Origin: Streptomyces sp. Ru71
GTDB taxonomy: Bacteria > Actinomycetota > Actinomycetes > Streptomycetales > Streptomycetaceae
DNA length: 64,000 bases
Direction of reading: 5' to 3'
Assembly (NCBI RefSeq): GCF_002920535.1
Contig: NZ_PQSS01000036.1
Location: forward strand, 1-64,000
Shown: positions 24,754-34,335 of the stretch, piece after piece
Numbering within the stretch: position 1 is the stretch's first letter
Layout of the letters: each line of letters starts with the position of its first letter
Notes under the pieces: model-generated
The model's database searches: none
Told to the model about the DNA's origin: nothing
What the model saw: only the letters and a program-made list of their open reading frames with translations
Position numbers and translations under genes: made by a program

Positions 24754-26685
24754 GTGCAGACCCTGCCGTACGGATCGTGGCCGTCGCCGATCGACGCGGC
24801 GCTCGCGGCGGCCCACGACGGGTTCCCGGAGTACGTCGGCTTCGTCGGCGACGAGGCCTGGTGGACCGAGCCCCGGCCCACCGAGGGCGGCCGGCGCACC
24901 CTGGTGCGTCGGCGGGCCGACGGCCGACAGGAGCCGGTGCTGCCCGCGCCGTGGAACGTGCGCAGCCGGGTCATCGAGTACGGCGGCCGGCCCTGGGCCG
25001 GTGTGCTGCGCGACGGCCGGCCGCTGGTGGTGTTCACGCACTTCGCCGACCAGCGGCTCTACGCGTACGAGCCGGGCGGCGAGCCCCGCCCGCTCACCCC
25101 GGCGGGGCCGCGCTTCGCCGAGCCGCGGATCCTGCTCGACCGCGGCGAGGTGTGGTGCGTGCTGGAGGAGTTCACCGGCCCGGCGCCCACCGATGTGCGG
25201 CGCGTCCTGGCCGCCGTACCGCTGGACGGGTCGGCCGCCGAGGACCGGGGCGCGGTGCGCGAACTGACCGGCGAGCGGCACCGGTTCGTGTCCGGGCCGC
25301 GGCTCGCGCCGGACGGGCGCCGGGTGGCGTGGCTGGCCTGGGACCATCCGAGGATGCCGTGGGACGGCACCGAGCTGCTCGTCGCCGACGTCGGCGCGGA
25401 CGGCACCTTCGGCGAGCCGCGCCTGGTGGCGGGCGGGCCGCGGGAGTCCGTGGCGCAGGCCGACTGGGCGGCGGACGGGCGGCTGCTGTACGCGAGCGAC
25501 CGCAGCGGCTGGTGGAACCTCTACCGCGACGGGGAGCCGCTGTGCCCGCGCGAGGAGGAGTTCGGCGGGCCGCTGTGGAAGCTGGGGCAGCGCTGGTTCG
25601 CGCCGCTGGACAGCGGGCTGATCGCCGTGCTGCACGGGCGCGGTCCCGCCGTCCTCGGGATACTCGATCCGGAGACCGGCGAGCTGGTGGACGCGGCCGG
25701 CCCGTGGACCGAGTTCGCCGCCACGCTCGCCGCGCACGGCGACCGGGTCCTCGCCGTCGGGGCGAGCCCGCGGACCGGCGGCGAGGTCGTCGAGCTGGAC
25801 ACCTGCACCGGGCAGGCCCGGGTGGTCGGCGCCGCCCACGAGGACGCCGTGGACCCCGCCCACTACCCCGAGCCGCAGGCCCGGACCTTCACCGGCCCCG
25901 GCGGACGCGAGATCCACGCCCATGTGTATCCGCCCCACCACCCGCAGTGCGCGGCACCCGACGGTGAGCTGCCCCCGTACGTCGTGTGGGCGCACGGCGG
26001 ACCCACCAGTCGCTCCCCGCTCGTGCTGGACCTGGAGATCGCCTACTTCACCTCGCGCGGCATCGGCGTCGTCGAGGTGAACTACGGCGGCTCCACCGGA
26101 TACGGCCGCGCCTACCGCGAGCGGCTGCGCGAGCAGTGGGGTGTGGTGGACGTCGAGGACTGCGCGGCCGTCGCGCTCGCCCTCGCCGAGGAGGGCACCG
26201 CCGACCCGGCCCGGCTGGCGATCCGCGGCGGCAGCGCCGGCGGCTGGACCGCCGCCGCCTCCCTGGCCACGACGGACGTCTACGCCTGCGGCACGATCAT
26301 CTACCCCGTGCTCGACCTCGTCGGCTGGGCGTCGGGCGGCACCCACGACTTCGAGTCCCGCTATCTCGACTCCCTCGTAGGGCCGTTCAGCCCGGAACGC
26401 TACGCCGAGCGCTCGCCCGTCACGCACGCGGAGAAGATCAGCGTCCCCTTCCTGCTGCTCCAGGGCCTGGACGACGTGATCTGCCCGCCCGAGCAGTGCG
26501 AGCGCTTCCTCGCCCGCCTGGAGGGCCGGCGGCTGCCGCACGCCTACATCGCCTTCGAGGGCGAGGGCCACGGCTTCCGGCGGGCCGAGACCATGGTGCG
26601 CGCCCTGGAGGCCGAACTGTCCCTGTACGCCGAGGTGTTCGGGCTGAGCAGCACGGGCGTCCCGCTGCTGGAGCTGACCCGGTGA
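24754..26685 (+). CDS. S9 family prolyl oligopeptidase-type peptidase
   Basis: A 643-aa serine peptidase. An N-terminal beta-propeller region (about 1-380, repeated WxAPDGRRVAW-like strands) precedes an alpha/beta hydrolase domain. Catalytic Ser lies in GGSAGGWTAA, Asp in LQGLDDVICPPEQ and His in GEGHGFRRAE. It resembles dipeptidyl or acylaminoacyl peptidases. No signal peptide is seen, so it is probably cytoplasmic. GTG 24754 has AGGAGGAACG upstream, formed across the stop of the preceding gene. The stop overlaps the next start by 4 bp (GTGA). Confidence 0.88.
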   Translation: MQTLPYGSWPSPIDAALAAAHDGFPEYVGFVGDEAWWTEPRPTEGGRRTLVRRRADGRQEPVLPAPWNVRSRVIEYGGRPWAGVLRDGRPLVVFTHFADQRLYAYEPGGEPRPLTPAGPRFAEPRILLDRGEVWCVLEEFTGPAPTDVRRVLAAVPLDGSAAEDRGAVRELTGERHRFVSGPRLAPDGRRVAWLAWDHPRMPWDGTELLVADVGADGTFGEPRLVAGGPRESVAQADWAADGRLLYASDRSGWWNLYRDGEPLCPREEEFGGPLWKLGQRWFAPLDSGLIAVLHGRGPAVLGILDPETGELVDAAGPWTEFAATLAAHGDRVLAVGASPRTGGEVVELDTCTGQARVVGAAHEDAVDPAHYPEPQARTFTGPGGREIHAHVYPPHHPQCAAPDGELPPYVVWAHGGPTSRSPLVLDLEIAYFTSRGIGVVEVNYGGSTGYGRAYRERLREQWGVVDVEDCAAVALALAEEGTADPARLAIRGGSAGGWTAAASLATTDVYACGTIIYPVLDLVGWASGGTHDFESRYLDSLVGPFSPERYAERSPVTHAEKISVPFLLLQGLDDVICPPEQCERFLARLEGRRLPHAYIAFEGEGHGFRRAETMVRALEAELSLYAEVFGLSSTGVPLLELTR

Positions 26686-27629
26686 AGCCGCTGCGCAGGC
26701 CCCGCCGTCTCGCCCCCGGCGCCCGCGTGGCCGTCGTCGCGCCCAGCGGTCCTGTGCCCGAGGAACGGCTGCAGGCCGGGCTCGACGTGCTGCGCGGCTG
26801 GGACCTGGACCCGGTCGTCGCACCCCATGTGCTGGACCGGCACCGCGACTTCGACTACCTCGCGGGGACCGACGCGGACCGGGCCGCCGACCTTCAGGCC
26901 GCCTGGTGCGATCCGGCCGTCGACGCCGTGCTGTGCGCGCGGGGCGGCTACGGCGCACAGCGCATGGCCGATCTGCTCGACTGGGACGCGATGGCGGCGG
27001 CCGGGCCGAAGGTGTTCGTCGGCTTCAGCGACATCACGGCGCTGCACGAGGCGTTCGCGACCCGGCTCGGCCTGGTCACGCTGCACGGGCCGATGGCCGC
27101 CGGGATCGACTTCGTGAAGAACGCCCGGGCCCAGGGGCATCTGCGGGCCACGCTGTTCGCCCCGGAGACGGTCCGCACGATCGCTCCCGGTGCCGGTGCC
27201 CTCGCCTCCGGCGGTGCCGGTGCTCTCGTGCCCGGGCGGGCGCGGGGCGTGCTGCTGGGCGGCTGCCTGAGCCTGCTCGCCGCCGAGCTGGGCAGCCCGC
27301 ACGCCCGGCCGTCCGCGCGGGGCGGACTGCTGTGCCTGGAGGACGTCGGCGAGGAGCCCTACCGCCTGGACCGCTACCTCACCCAACTCCTGCGCTCCGG
27401 CTGGCTGGAGGGCGTGCGGGGCGTGCTGCTCGGCTCCTGGGAGGAGTGCGGCCCCTACGAGCGGGTGCGGGCGATGCTCGCGGACCGGCTCGGCGGACTG
27501 GGGGTGCCCGTCGCCGAGCGGTTCGGGTTCGGGCACGGGGCGGGTGCGCTGACGATCCCGTTCGGCGTCGGGGCCGAACTCGACGCGACAGCAGGCACGT
27601 TGACGCTCGACGTTCCCGCCCTCGGCTGA
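26682..27629 (+). CDS. S66 family LD-carboxypeptidase (LdcA/MccF-like)
   Basis: A 315-aa serine peptidase. LdcA removes the terminal D-Ala from muramyl tetrapeptides during cell-wall recycling, and MccF members inactivate microcin C. Catalytic residues are visible: nucleophilic Ser in FVGFSDITALH, Glu in LEDVGEEPYRLDR and His in GFGHGAGALTIPFG. RGGYGAQR belongs to the substrate loop. GTG 26682 overlaps the S9 stop by 4 bp, so the pair is translationally coupled. Nothing in the sequence settles LdcA versus MccF function. Confidence 0.88.
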   Translation: MKPLRRPRRLAPGARVAVVAPSGPVPEERLQAGLDVLRGWDLDPVVAPHVLDRHRDFDYLAGTDADRAADLQAAWCDPAVDAVLCARGGYGAQRMADLLDWDAMAAAGPKVFVGFSDITALHEAFATRLGLVTLHGPMAAGIDFVKNARAQGHLRATLFAPETVRTIAPGAGALASGGAGALVPGRARGVLLGGCLSLLAAELGSPHARPSARGGLLCLEDVGEEPYRLDRYLTQLLRSGWLEGVRGVLLGSWEECGPYERVRAMLADRLGGLGVPVAERFGFGHGAGALTIPFGVGAELDATAGTLTLDVPALG

Positions 27630-28007
27630 TCCGTCCGGTGACGGTGGGTCACGGGGTCGACTGTCGGCTTCGTGGGCTGCGAGAAGAGGTTATTTCACCT
27701 TACGTCGCACACACCTCTTGATGAAAAGCTGCTGGTTGGGTGCGTATTCCGCAAAGAGATCGTAAAGACGGACGTCGCACTCGTGCGGGAGATGTGAACG
27801 GGCAGTGATGGGTGGAGTCCTGGGGTCATCGCGTTTACCCGGGTGTCCGAGATCAAAACCCGCCATCTTCGACGGCTCCCCCTCGGCTCTTTACTCTCAC
27901 CAGGGATGTTCTTTACTCAGGTAAAGCCTCCAGGCAGGACGCCTGTGGATCATGGGGCCGCCACCCCCCGTGTATCGACGTCCCTTGCGCATCCCAGGAG
28001 ATTGCGG
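27630..28007 (+). promoter_or_regulatory. Gene-free leader upstream of RHS gene, with CTTTAC repeats
   Basis: A 378-bp stretch that looks more A/T-rich than its neighbours. A small GTGAC/GTCAC hairpin (27638-27652) follows the carboxypeptidase stop. Further on are AAGAGGT/ACCTCTT (27684-27690 and 27713-27719), two CTTTACTC copies 22 bp apart (27889-27896 and 27911-27918), CTTTAC-TCAG-GTAAAG (27911-27926) and CAGGC-AGGAC-GCCTG (27931-27945). No gene is supported. It is probably the promoter and control region of the RHS gene, whose AGGAG ribosome site is at its end. Confidence 0.5.
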
Positions 28008-31000
28008 ATGAATCACGCGCGCCTGAAGGCGTGGCCGAGAACGGCCGCAGCCAGCGTGCCCCGACGAACGCGGCAGCGAAGAAGAACCGCTGCCGCGTTG
28101 TCACTGACCATGCTGGCCGAGATAGCCCTGATGCTGAACACCGGCCAGGCCGTCGCGGTCGGCAAGGCCGAAGCCGGCGCCCCCACGAGCAAGGCCGCCA
28201 AGGCGGTCGGACCGGCCGAGGCGCAGGACACCGCCTCGGCCATGCTGATGGCCCGTCTCCAGGACCGCAGGATCGAGGTGCTCTCGGCGCGGACCGAGGA
28301 CTCGAACACCTGGGCACTGCCGTCGGGCGCCCTGCAGACCGAGTCCTTCGCCGGCCCGGTACGGGTGAGGCGGGCCGGCAAGTGGCAGGACATCGACACG
28401 TCGCTGTCCGACGTGGGCGCCGATCTGAAGCCGAGGGCGGCGGCCGCGGATGTCGCCGTCTCCGACGGCGGTGACAGCGAACTCGCGTCGGTCGCCCGGG
28501 GCAAGTCCCGCTTCTCCATGGGCTGGCAGGGCAGGCTGCCCGCGCCGAAGGTGAAGGGCTCGACCGCCTCCTACGACCTCGGCGCCGGGCAGACCCTGAA
28601 GGTCACCGCGCAGAAGCAGGGCTTCTCCGAGGAGGTGATCCTCGCCGACAGCCCCGACAACCCGGTGTCTTACCGCATTCCGTTGCGGCTGGACGGGCTG
28701 AAGCTGTCCCAGGCGGCCTCCGGTCACCTGCTGATGAAGGACGCGAGCGGGCGTCTGGTGGCCGAGGCGCCGGCGCCCATGATGTGGGACTCCTCCAAGG
28801 ACCCGCGCTCGGGTGATCCGAAGCACGTGGCCCGGGTCGCCACGAAGATCGAGACGGCGAAGGACGGGTCGCAGACCCTGGTCCTGACCCCGGACGCGAA
28901 GTTCCTGGCCGACCCCGCGCTGACCTACCCGGTCACGGTGGACCCGACGTCCACCCTGGCGGTCACGACCGACACGTGGGTGCAGACCCCGGACTACCCG
29001 GACTCGCAGCTGTCGTCGGGCGAGCTGAAGTCGGGAACGTACGACGCGGGCTCGGACATCGCGCGGTCGTACCTGAAGTTCAACGTGTCGCCGTTCACCG
29101 GCAAGCACATCATCGACACGAACCTGGCGCTGTACTCGTACTACTCCTCGACCTGCGCCACGACGGGTGCGGGCACCGAGGTGCGCCGCATCACCGGCAA
29201 CTGGGACTCCTCCACCATCACCTGGGGAACCCAGCCGGCGACCACCACCACCGGCGCGGTGGTGAACAAGGCGGCGCTGGGCTACAACACGTCGTGCCCG
29301 GCCGGCACGATGAACTTCGACATCGACGCCATCGTGGCCGCGTGGGCGAGCGGCAGCGCCAACTACGGTCTGCGGATCGGCGGCGCGAGCGAGACCGACT
29401 CCCTGACGTGGCGGCGGTTCCGGTCCGCCAACTACATCTCCGGTGACAACTCGGTCGAGCCGCACCTGACGGTCACGTACAACTCCTACCCGGCCGTTCC
29501 CACGTCCTCCGCCATCTCGCCGTCCGTGGTGAACGCCTACAACGGCAAGCGGTACGTGACCTCGCTGACGCCGACGCTGTCGGCGAAGGTGACGGACTCG
29601 GACGGCGGCACGGTCAAGGCCCAGTTCGAGGTCACCCCCGACCCCGCGTACGCCGACACGACATACACGTACACCGCGACGAGCGCGGGCGTGGCGTCCG
29701 GTTCCACAGCCTCCCTGGCCGTCCCGTCGGCCAACGCCTTCCCGGCCGGCGCGCACCTGCGCTACCGGGTGCGCGGCTACGACTCCACCGACTACGGGTC
29801 CTGGACCGGGTACACCACGTTCGTGCTGAACACGGCACTGCCCGCGGCCCCGACCGTCAACTGCGCCCCGTACCCGCAGGGCACCTGGTCGGCGAAGGCG
29901 CCGGGCTCGGTGACCTGCACGCTCGACACGACGTCGACGGACGGCCAGGGCTTCAAGTGGGGCCTGGACGACTCGGCGATGTCCAAGAGCGTGTACGACA
30001 CGGTGGACGGCACCGGCGGTGACCCGCTGAACATCGCCATCACGCCCGCCGACGGCTGGCACACGCTGTACGCCCAGACCATCGACTCGGGCGGCAACCT
30101 GTCGACGGCCACCACCAAGTACTCCTTCGGTGTGGGCACCGACGGTGCCGCGCTGCTGAGCCCGGGCGACGGCGACCGGCCCGCCCGGCGCGTCGCTCTG
30201 TCCGCCACCGGCAAGACCACCTACACCGGCGTCACCTACCAGTACCGCCGCGGTGAGACGGACACCTGGCACAACGTGCCGCTCGCGGACGTCTCCAAGA
30301 ACAGCGACGGTACCGCTGTCACCGCCTGGCCGCTGGCCGCCCCGAACGGTGCGCCGCCCGCGCTGACCTGGAACATCACCACCTCGCTGGCCGAGGACGG
30401 CCCGGTCGAGATCCGCGCGGCCTTCACCGACGGCACCACCACCGGCAACTCGCTGCCCGTGACGGTCACCGTCGACCGCCAGGCCGGCGACGCGCCCACC
30501 CAGTCGGTCGGCCCGGGCGAGGTGAACCTGCTCACCGGCGACTTCTCCTTCTCCGAGAGCGACGTCTCGGCGTTCAGCATGAGCGTCGACCGTTCCGTCT
30601 CCTCCCGGCAGCCGACCGCGGGCAGCGACGCCGAGGGGCAGGTGGCGATCTTCGGTCCGCAGTGGACCTCCGGCACGACGGCGGAGACCTCCGACTCCGA
30701 CTACGCCTACATCCGCAAGACCTCGGCCACCTCGGTCTCGGTCGTGGACGTGGACGGCGTCGAGACCGGCTTCACCGCGACCAGCACGGGAGGCTGGAAG
30801 AGCGAGCCGGGTGCCGAGGAACTCACCCTGACCGGCAGCCTCACCGGCTCCTTCACGCTGAAGGAGACCGACGGGACCACCACGACCTTCACGAAGGTCG
30901 ACGCGGCCGCCACCACCTGGCAGGTGTCCACCACCTACCTGCCGACCGACAACTCCACCACCAAGGTCGTCTCGGAGAAGGTGGTCAGCGGTTCGCTCAC

Positions 31001-34000
31001 GCTGGCCCGCCCGAAGTACGTCATCGCGCCCACCTCGGCCGTGGCACCCGCCACCTGCGAGACGACGCCGTCGACGAAGGGCTGCCGCCTGCTGGAGTAC
31101 GTGTACGCCACCTCCACCACGGCCACGTCCACGGCGTTCGGCGACTACGTGGGGCGCGTCACGTCGGTCCGGCTGTGGGCCACCGACCCCGGTGCCGCCT
31201 CGGCGACCGCCACGGCGATGGTCCAGTACGCCTACGACGCCTCCGGCCGGCTGCGCGAGGCGTGGGACCCGCGGATCTCCCCGCTGCTGAAGACGGCCTA
31301 CACCTACGACAGCGCCGGCCGGATCGCGACCCTGACCCCGGGCGGTGAGCTGCCGTGGACCTTCACCTACGGCACGGCGGGCAACGCGGCCACCGCGGGC
31401 CCGGGCATGCTGCTGAAGGCGTCCCGGCCCACGCTCGTGCAGGGCTCGAAGACGCAGACCGACGGGGGTACGGCCACCACCAGCGTGGTCTACGACGTGC
31501 CGCTGACCGGCGCGAAGGCCCCGTACGCGATGGGCGCCCCGGACGTCGCCGCCTGGGGCCAGAGCGACGCGGCCTCGGACGCGACGGCGGTGTTCCCGCC
31601 GGACGCGGTGCCGGCGTCGAACGACGGCGCGGCGCTGACCGCCGGTTCCTACAGCCGGGCCGCCATCTCCTACGCGGACGCCTCCGGTCGTGAGGTCAAC
31701 AGCGCCGACCCCGGCGGCCACATCATCACCACCGAGTACGACCACGTGGGCAACGTCGTCCGCGAACTGAACGCCAGGAACCGGGAACTGGCCCTGGCCA
31801 CCGGCGGTTCCGGCCTCGACCAGCTCACCCGGCTGGGCATCAACGGCTCCTCCACCGCCGAGCGCGCCCAGAAGCTGTCCACCGTGCACGTCTACTCCAG
31901 CGACGCGACGCGTGAACTGGAGACGTTCGGACCGCTGCACCTGGTCACCCTGGTCAACACCCTTCAGGGTGGCGCCGGCGGCACCTCGCTCGCCGCGGGC
32001 ACCGAGACCCCCGCCCGCCAGCACGTGGTGACCGCCTACGACGAGGGCCGTCCCACGGACGGCAGCGCCACGGTGAGCAACCAGCCCACCACCATCACCA
32101 CCAGTGCGCGCGTCGACGGTTTCCCGACCGACGCGGACGCCCGCGTCAGCACCATGCCGTACGACTGGGCCAAGGGACTGCCCACCTCGACCACGGACGA
32201 CCCGAACGGTGTGAACATCACCCGGACGACCGTGTACGACGCTCAGGGCAGGGTCGTCAAGACCATGCAGCCCAAGTCCAACGGATCCGACGCCGGGACG
32301 ACGGTCACCACGTACTGGTCGGCCACCGGCACCGGAGCGTGCAACGGCCGCCCGGAGTGGGCCGACCTGCTCTGCTCGGTGGGGCCCGCCGGCGCGATCA
32401 CGGGCGGCGGCGCCAACCCGGCCGAGCTGCCCACCAAGACCACCGAGTACGACCGGTGGGGCAACGTGGCCAAGGTGACCGAGACGGCCAACGGCCTGAC
32501 CCGCACCACCACGCTCACCTACGACGCGGCCGGCCGCGCGATCAAGTCGTCGATCACCGGTGGGCTCGGCACCGCGGTGTCGGACACCACGACCACCTAC
32601 GACGGTGCCACCGGCACCGTGGCGTCCGTGACCTCGAACGGCCAGACCATCACCCAGAGCAGTGACATGCTCGGCAGGGGGATCTCCTACAGCGACGGCT
32701 CGGGCAACACCACGACCACCGAGTACGACAGCCTGGACCGCCCGGTCAAGGTGACCGACTCGGCACCGTCGACGACCACGTTCACCTACGACACCGCCCA
32801 GGAGCCGCGCGGCCTGCCGGTCTCCCGCACGGACTCGCTGGCCGGCACCGTCAGCGCCGTCTACGACGCGAACGGAAGCCTCGTCTCCGAGAAGCTGCCG
32901 GGCGGCTACACCCTCACCCTGACCCAGGACGAGGCCGGTGCGCCTACCACGCGGGTCTACACCCGGGACAGCGACGGCGTCGTCGTGGCCTCCGACACGG
33001 TCAGCCGCTCGGTGCACGGCCAGATCGTCGAGGGCACCGACACCGCCGGTACGAGCCGGACCCGTTCCTACACCTACGACGGGATCGACCGGCTCACCCG
33101 CACGGACGACACCGCCCCGGACGGGACCTGCACCCGCAGGGACTACACCTTCGACAAGAACACCAACCGCACCGCCCTGGCCACGTCCACCGGCGCCGCG
33201 GGCGAGGCCTGCACCTCCACGGGTGCGACCACCGTCGGCAGCACCTACGACACCGCCGACCGGCTGCTCGCCGCGGGTACCGTCTACGACGCCTTCGGCC
33301 GCACCACGACCACGGGCAGCACCACGCTGACGTACCACGTCAACGACCTCGTCCAGAGCGAGACCGTCGGTGACAACCGCACGCAGTGGTCCCTGGACGC
33401 GGTGGGCCGCCTCGCGCAGTCCGTCCAGCAGACCAAGGACGCCGGCGGCGTCTGGAACACCACCACCACCCTCACCAACCACTACGGATCCAGCGGAGAC
33501 AGCCCGGCCTGGAGCCGGTCGTCCGCGGGCGCCGTCGTCCGCAGCGTCCCCGACATGGCGGGCGGCCTCGGAGCGTCGACCAGCGCCACCGGCGACGTCG
33601 TCCTGAAGCTGACCAACATGCACGGTGACGTCACGGTGCAGCTTCCGCTCGACACCGCCGTGGCCCCGGTGGCCCAGTCCTACGACGAGTACGGCAACCG
33701 TCTCGACGACACCGCCGCCACCACGTACGGCTGGCTCGGCGGCGCGCAGCGCGACAGCGGCACCCTCAGCGGAATCACCCTGATGGGCGTCCGGCTCTAC
33801 GACTCGGCCACCGGACGCTTCCTGCAGATCGACCCCGTCCAGGGCGGCAACGACAACAACTACGAGTACTGCCGCGGCAACCCCGTGGGCTGCACCGACG
33901 TCAGCGGTGCGTACTCGTACACGTACAGTTACGACCTCGGGTACTTCTGGAGCTCCGCCAAGGAGGTGTTCAGCTGGGTCCGCCACCACTTCTGGGTGTT

Positions 34001-34325
34001 CCCCTTCACCGGTTGCGGATCCACGCTGAGCTACGGCGAGCGGTGCAACCTGGCGTACGGCGTCTTCCCCGTCCGCGTGGTCGAACTCGGCAAGACCTAC
34101 TGGAAGTTCAAGTCCCTCAAGGGACACCTGGAGGGCGCCGGCAAGACGATCAAGTTCTCGTTCTCCAAGAGCTGGGGCCGTGTCAAACTGACGGTGAGCG
34201 CCAAGGGGGCCAACGACAAGTGGTTCCAGAAGCACATGCTCACCAGGTGGGGCAACATGGCGGGAGCCTGGCTCACATGGCTGTGGTTCGCCAGCAACGT
34301 CGCCTGGTACGCCCCGCGATGGTAG
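28008..34325 (+). CDS. Secreted RHS/YD-repeat polymorphic toxin with unrecognised C-terminal domain
   Basis: A 2105-aa exported protein. An arginine-rich N-terminus with a hydrophobic core (about 25-50) acts as signal sequence. Residues near 316-493 form a DNRLRE-type domain (VDPTSTLAVTTDTWVQTPD through the conserved NWDSSTITWGTQP). Fibronectin-like segments follow, then from about 835 the PGEVNLLTGDF entry of the RHS shell and many YD repeats (for example YDASGRLREAWDP, EYDRWGNVAKVTE, YTYDGIDRLTRTDD). The RHS core signature LYDSATGRFLQIDP with NYEYCRGNPVGCTDVSG ends near residue 1967. After it comes a 138-residue variable tail with 12 Trp and 9 Tyr, no catalytic motif I know, and lower G+C (hand count 59% over 34081-34260). 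The family encapsulates and delivers toxic C-terminal domains. ATG 28008 follows AGGAG; an upstream ATG at 27843 lacks one. Confidence 0.85.
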   Translation: MNHARLKAWPRTAAASVPRRTRQRRRTAAALSLTMLAEIALMLNTGQAVAVGKAEAGAPTSKAAKAVGPAEAQDTASAMLMARLQDRRIEVLSARTEDSNTWALPSGALQTESFAGPVRVRRAGKWQDIDTSLSDVGADLKPRAAAADVAVSDGGDSELASVARGKSRFSMGWQGRLPAPKVKGSTASYDLGAGQTLKVTAQKQGFSEEVILADSPDNPVSYRIPLRLDGLKLSQAASGHLLMKDASGRLVAEAPAPMMWDSSKDPRSGDPKHVARVATKIETAKDGSQTLVLTPDAKFLADPALTYPVTVDPTSTLAVTTDTWVQTPDYPDSQLSSGELKSGTYDAGSDIARSYLKFNVSPFTGKHIIDTNLALYSYYSSTCATTGAGTEVRRITGNWDSSTITWGTQPATTTTGAVVNKAALGYNTSCPAGTMNFDIDAIVAAWASGSANYGLRIGGASETDSLTWRRFRSANYISGDNSVEPHLTVTYNSYPAVPTSSAISPSVVNAYNGKRYVTSLTPTLSAKVTDSDGGTVKAQFEVTPDPAYADTTYTYTATSAGVASGSTASLAVPSANAFPAGAHLRYRVRGYDSTDYGSWTGYTTFVLNTALPAAPTVNCAPYPQGTWSAKAPGSVTCTLDTTSTDGQGFKWGLDDSAMSKSVYDTVDGTGGDPLNIAITPADGWHTLYAQTIDSGGNLSTATTKYSFGVGTDGAALLSPGDGDRPARRVALSATGKTTYTGVTYQYRRGETDTWHNVPLADVSKNSDGTAVTAWPLAAPNGAPPALTWNITTSLAEDGPVEIRAAFTDGTTTGNSLPVTVTVDRQAGDAPTQSVGPGEVNLLTGDFSFSESDVSAFSMSVDRSVSSRQPTAGSDAEGQVAIFGPQWTSGTTAETSDSDYAYIRKTSATSVSVVDVDGVETGFTATSTGGWKSEPGAEELTLTGSLTGSFTLKETDGTTTTFTKVDAAATTWQVSTTYLPTDNSTTKVVSEKVVSGSLTLARPKYVIAPTSAVAPATCETTPSTKGCRLLEYVYATSTTATSTAFGDYVGRVTSVRLWATDPGAASATATAMVQYAYDASGRLREAWDPRISPLLKTAYTYDSAGRIATLTPGGELPWTFTYGTAGNAATAGPGMLLKASRPTLVQGSKTQTDGGTATTSVVYDVPLTGAKAPYAMGAPDVAAWGQSDAASDATAVFPPDAVPASNDGAALTAGSYSRAAISYADASGREVNSADPGGHIITTEYDHVGNVVRELNARNRELALATGGSGLDQLTRLGINGSSTAERAQKLSTVHVYSSDATRELETFGPLHLVTLVNTLQGGAGGTSLAAGTETPARQHVVTAYDEGRPTDGSATVSNQPTTITTSARVDGFPTDADARVSTMPYDWAKGLPTSTTDDPNGVNITRTTVYDAQGRVVKTMQPKSNGSDAGTTVTTYWSATGTGACNGRPEWADLLCSVGPAGAITGGGANPAELPTKTTEYDRWGNVAKVTETANGLTRTTTLTYDAAGRAIKSSITGGLGTAVSDTTTTYDGATGTVASVTSNGQTITQSSDMLGRGISYSDGSGNTTTTEYDSLDRPVKVTDSAPSTTTFTYDTAQEPRGLPVSRTDSLAGTVSAVYDANGSLVSEKLPGGYTLTLTQDEAGAPTTRVYTRDSDGVVVASDTVSRSVHGQIVEGTDTAGTSRTRSYTYDGIDRLTRTDDTAPDGTCTRRDYTFDKNTNRTALATSTGAAGEACTSTGATTVGSTYDTADRLLAAGTVYDAFGRTTTTGSTTLTYHVNDLVQSETVGDNRTQWSLDAVGRLAQSVQQTKDAGGVWNTTTTLTNHYGSSGDSPAWSRSSAGAVVRSVPDMAGGLGASTSATGDVVLKLTNMHGDVTVQLPLDTAVAPVAQSYDEYGNRLDDTAATTYGWLGGAQRDSGTLSGITLMGVRLYDSATGRFLQIDPVQGGNDNNYEYCRGNPVGCTDVSGAYSYTYSYDLGYFWSSAKEVFSWVRHHFWVFPFTGCGSTLSYGERCNLAYGVFPVRVVELGKTYWKFKSLKGHLEGAGKTIKFSFSKSWGRVKLTVSAKGANDKWFQKHMLTRWGNMAGAWLTWLWFASNVAWYAPRW

Positions 34326-34335
34326 GAGAACCGAC

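Noticed and set aside
27630..28007. ydaO-type (c-di-AMP) or other known riboswitch in the RHS leader
   Set aside because: Hairpins are present, but I could not find the conserved core of any riboswitch class by eye.
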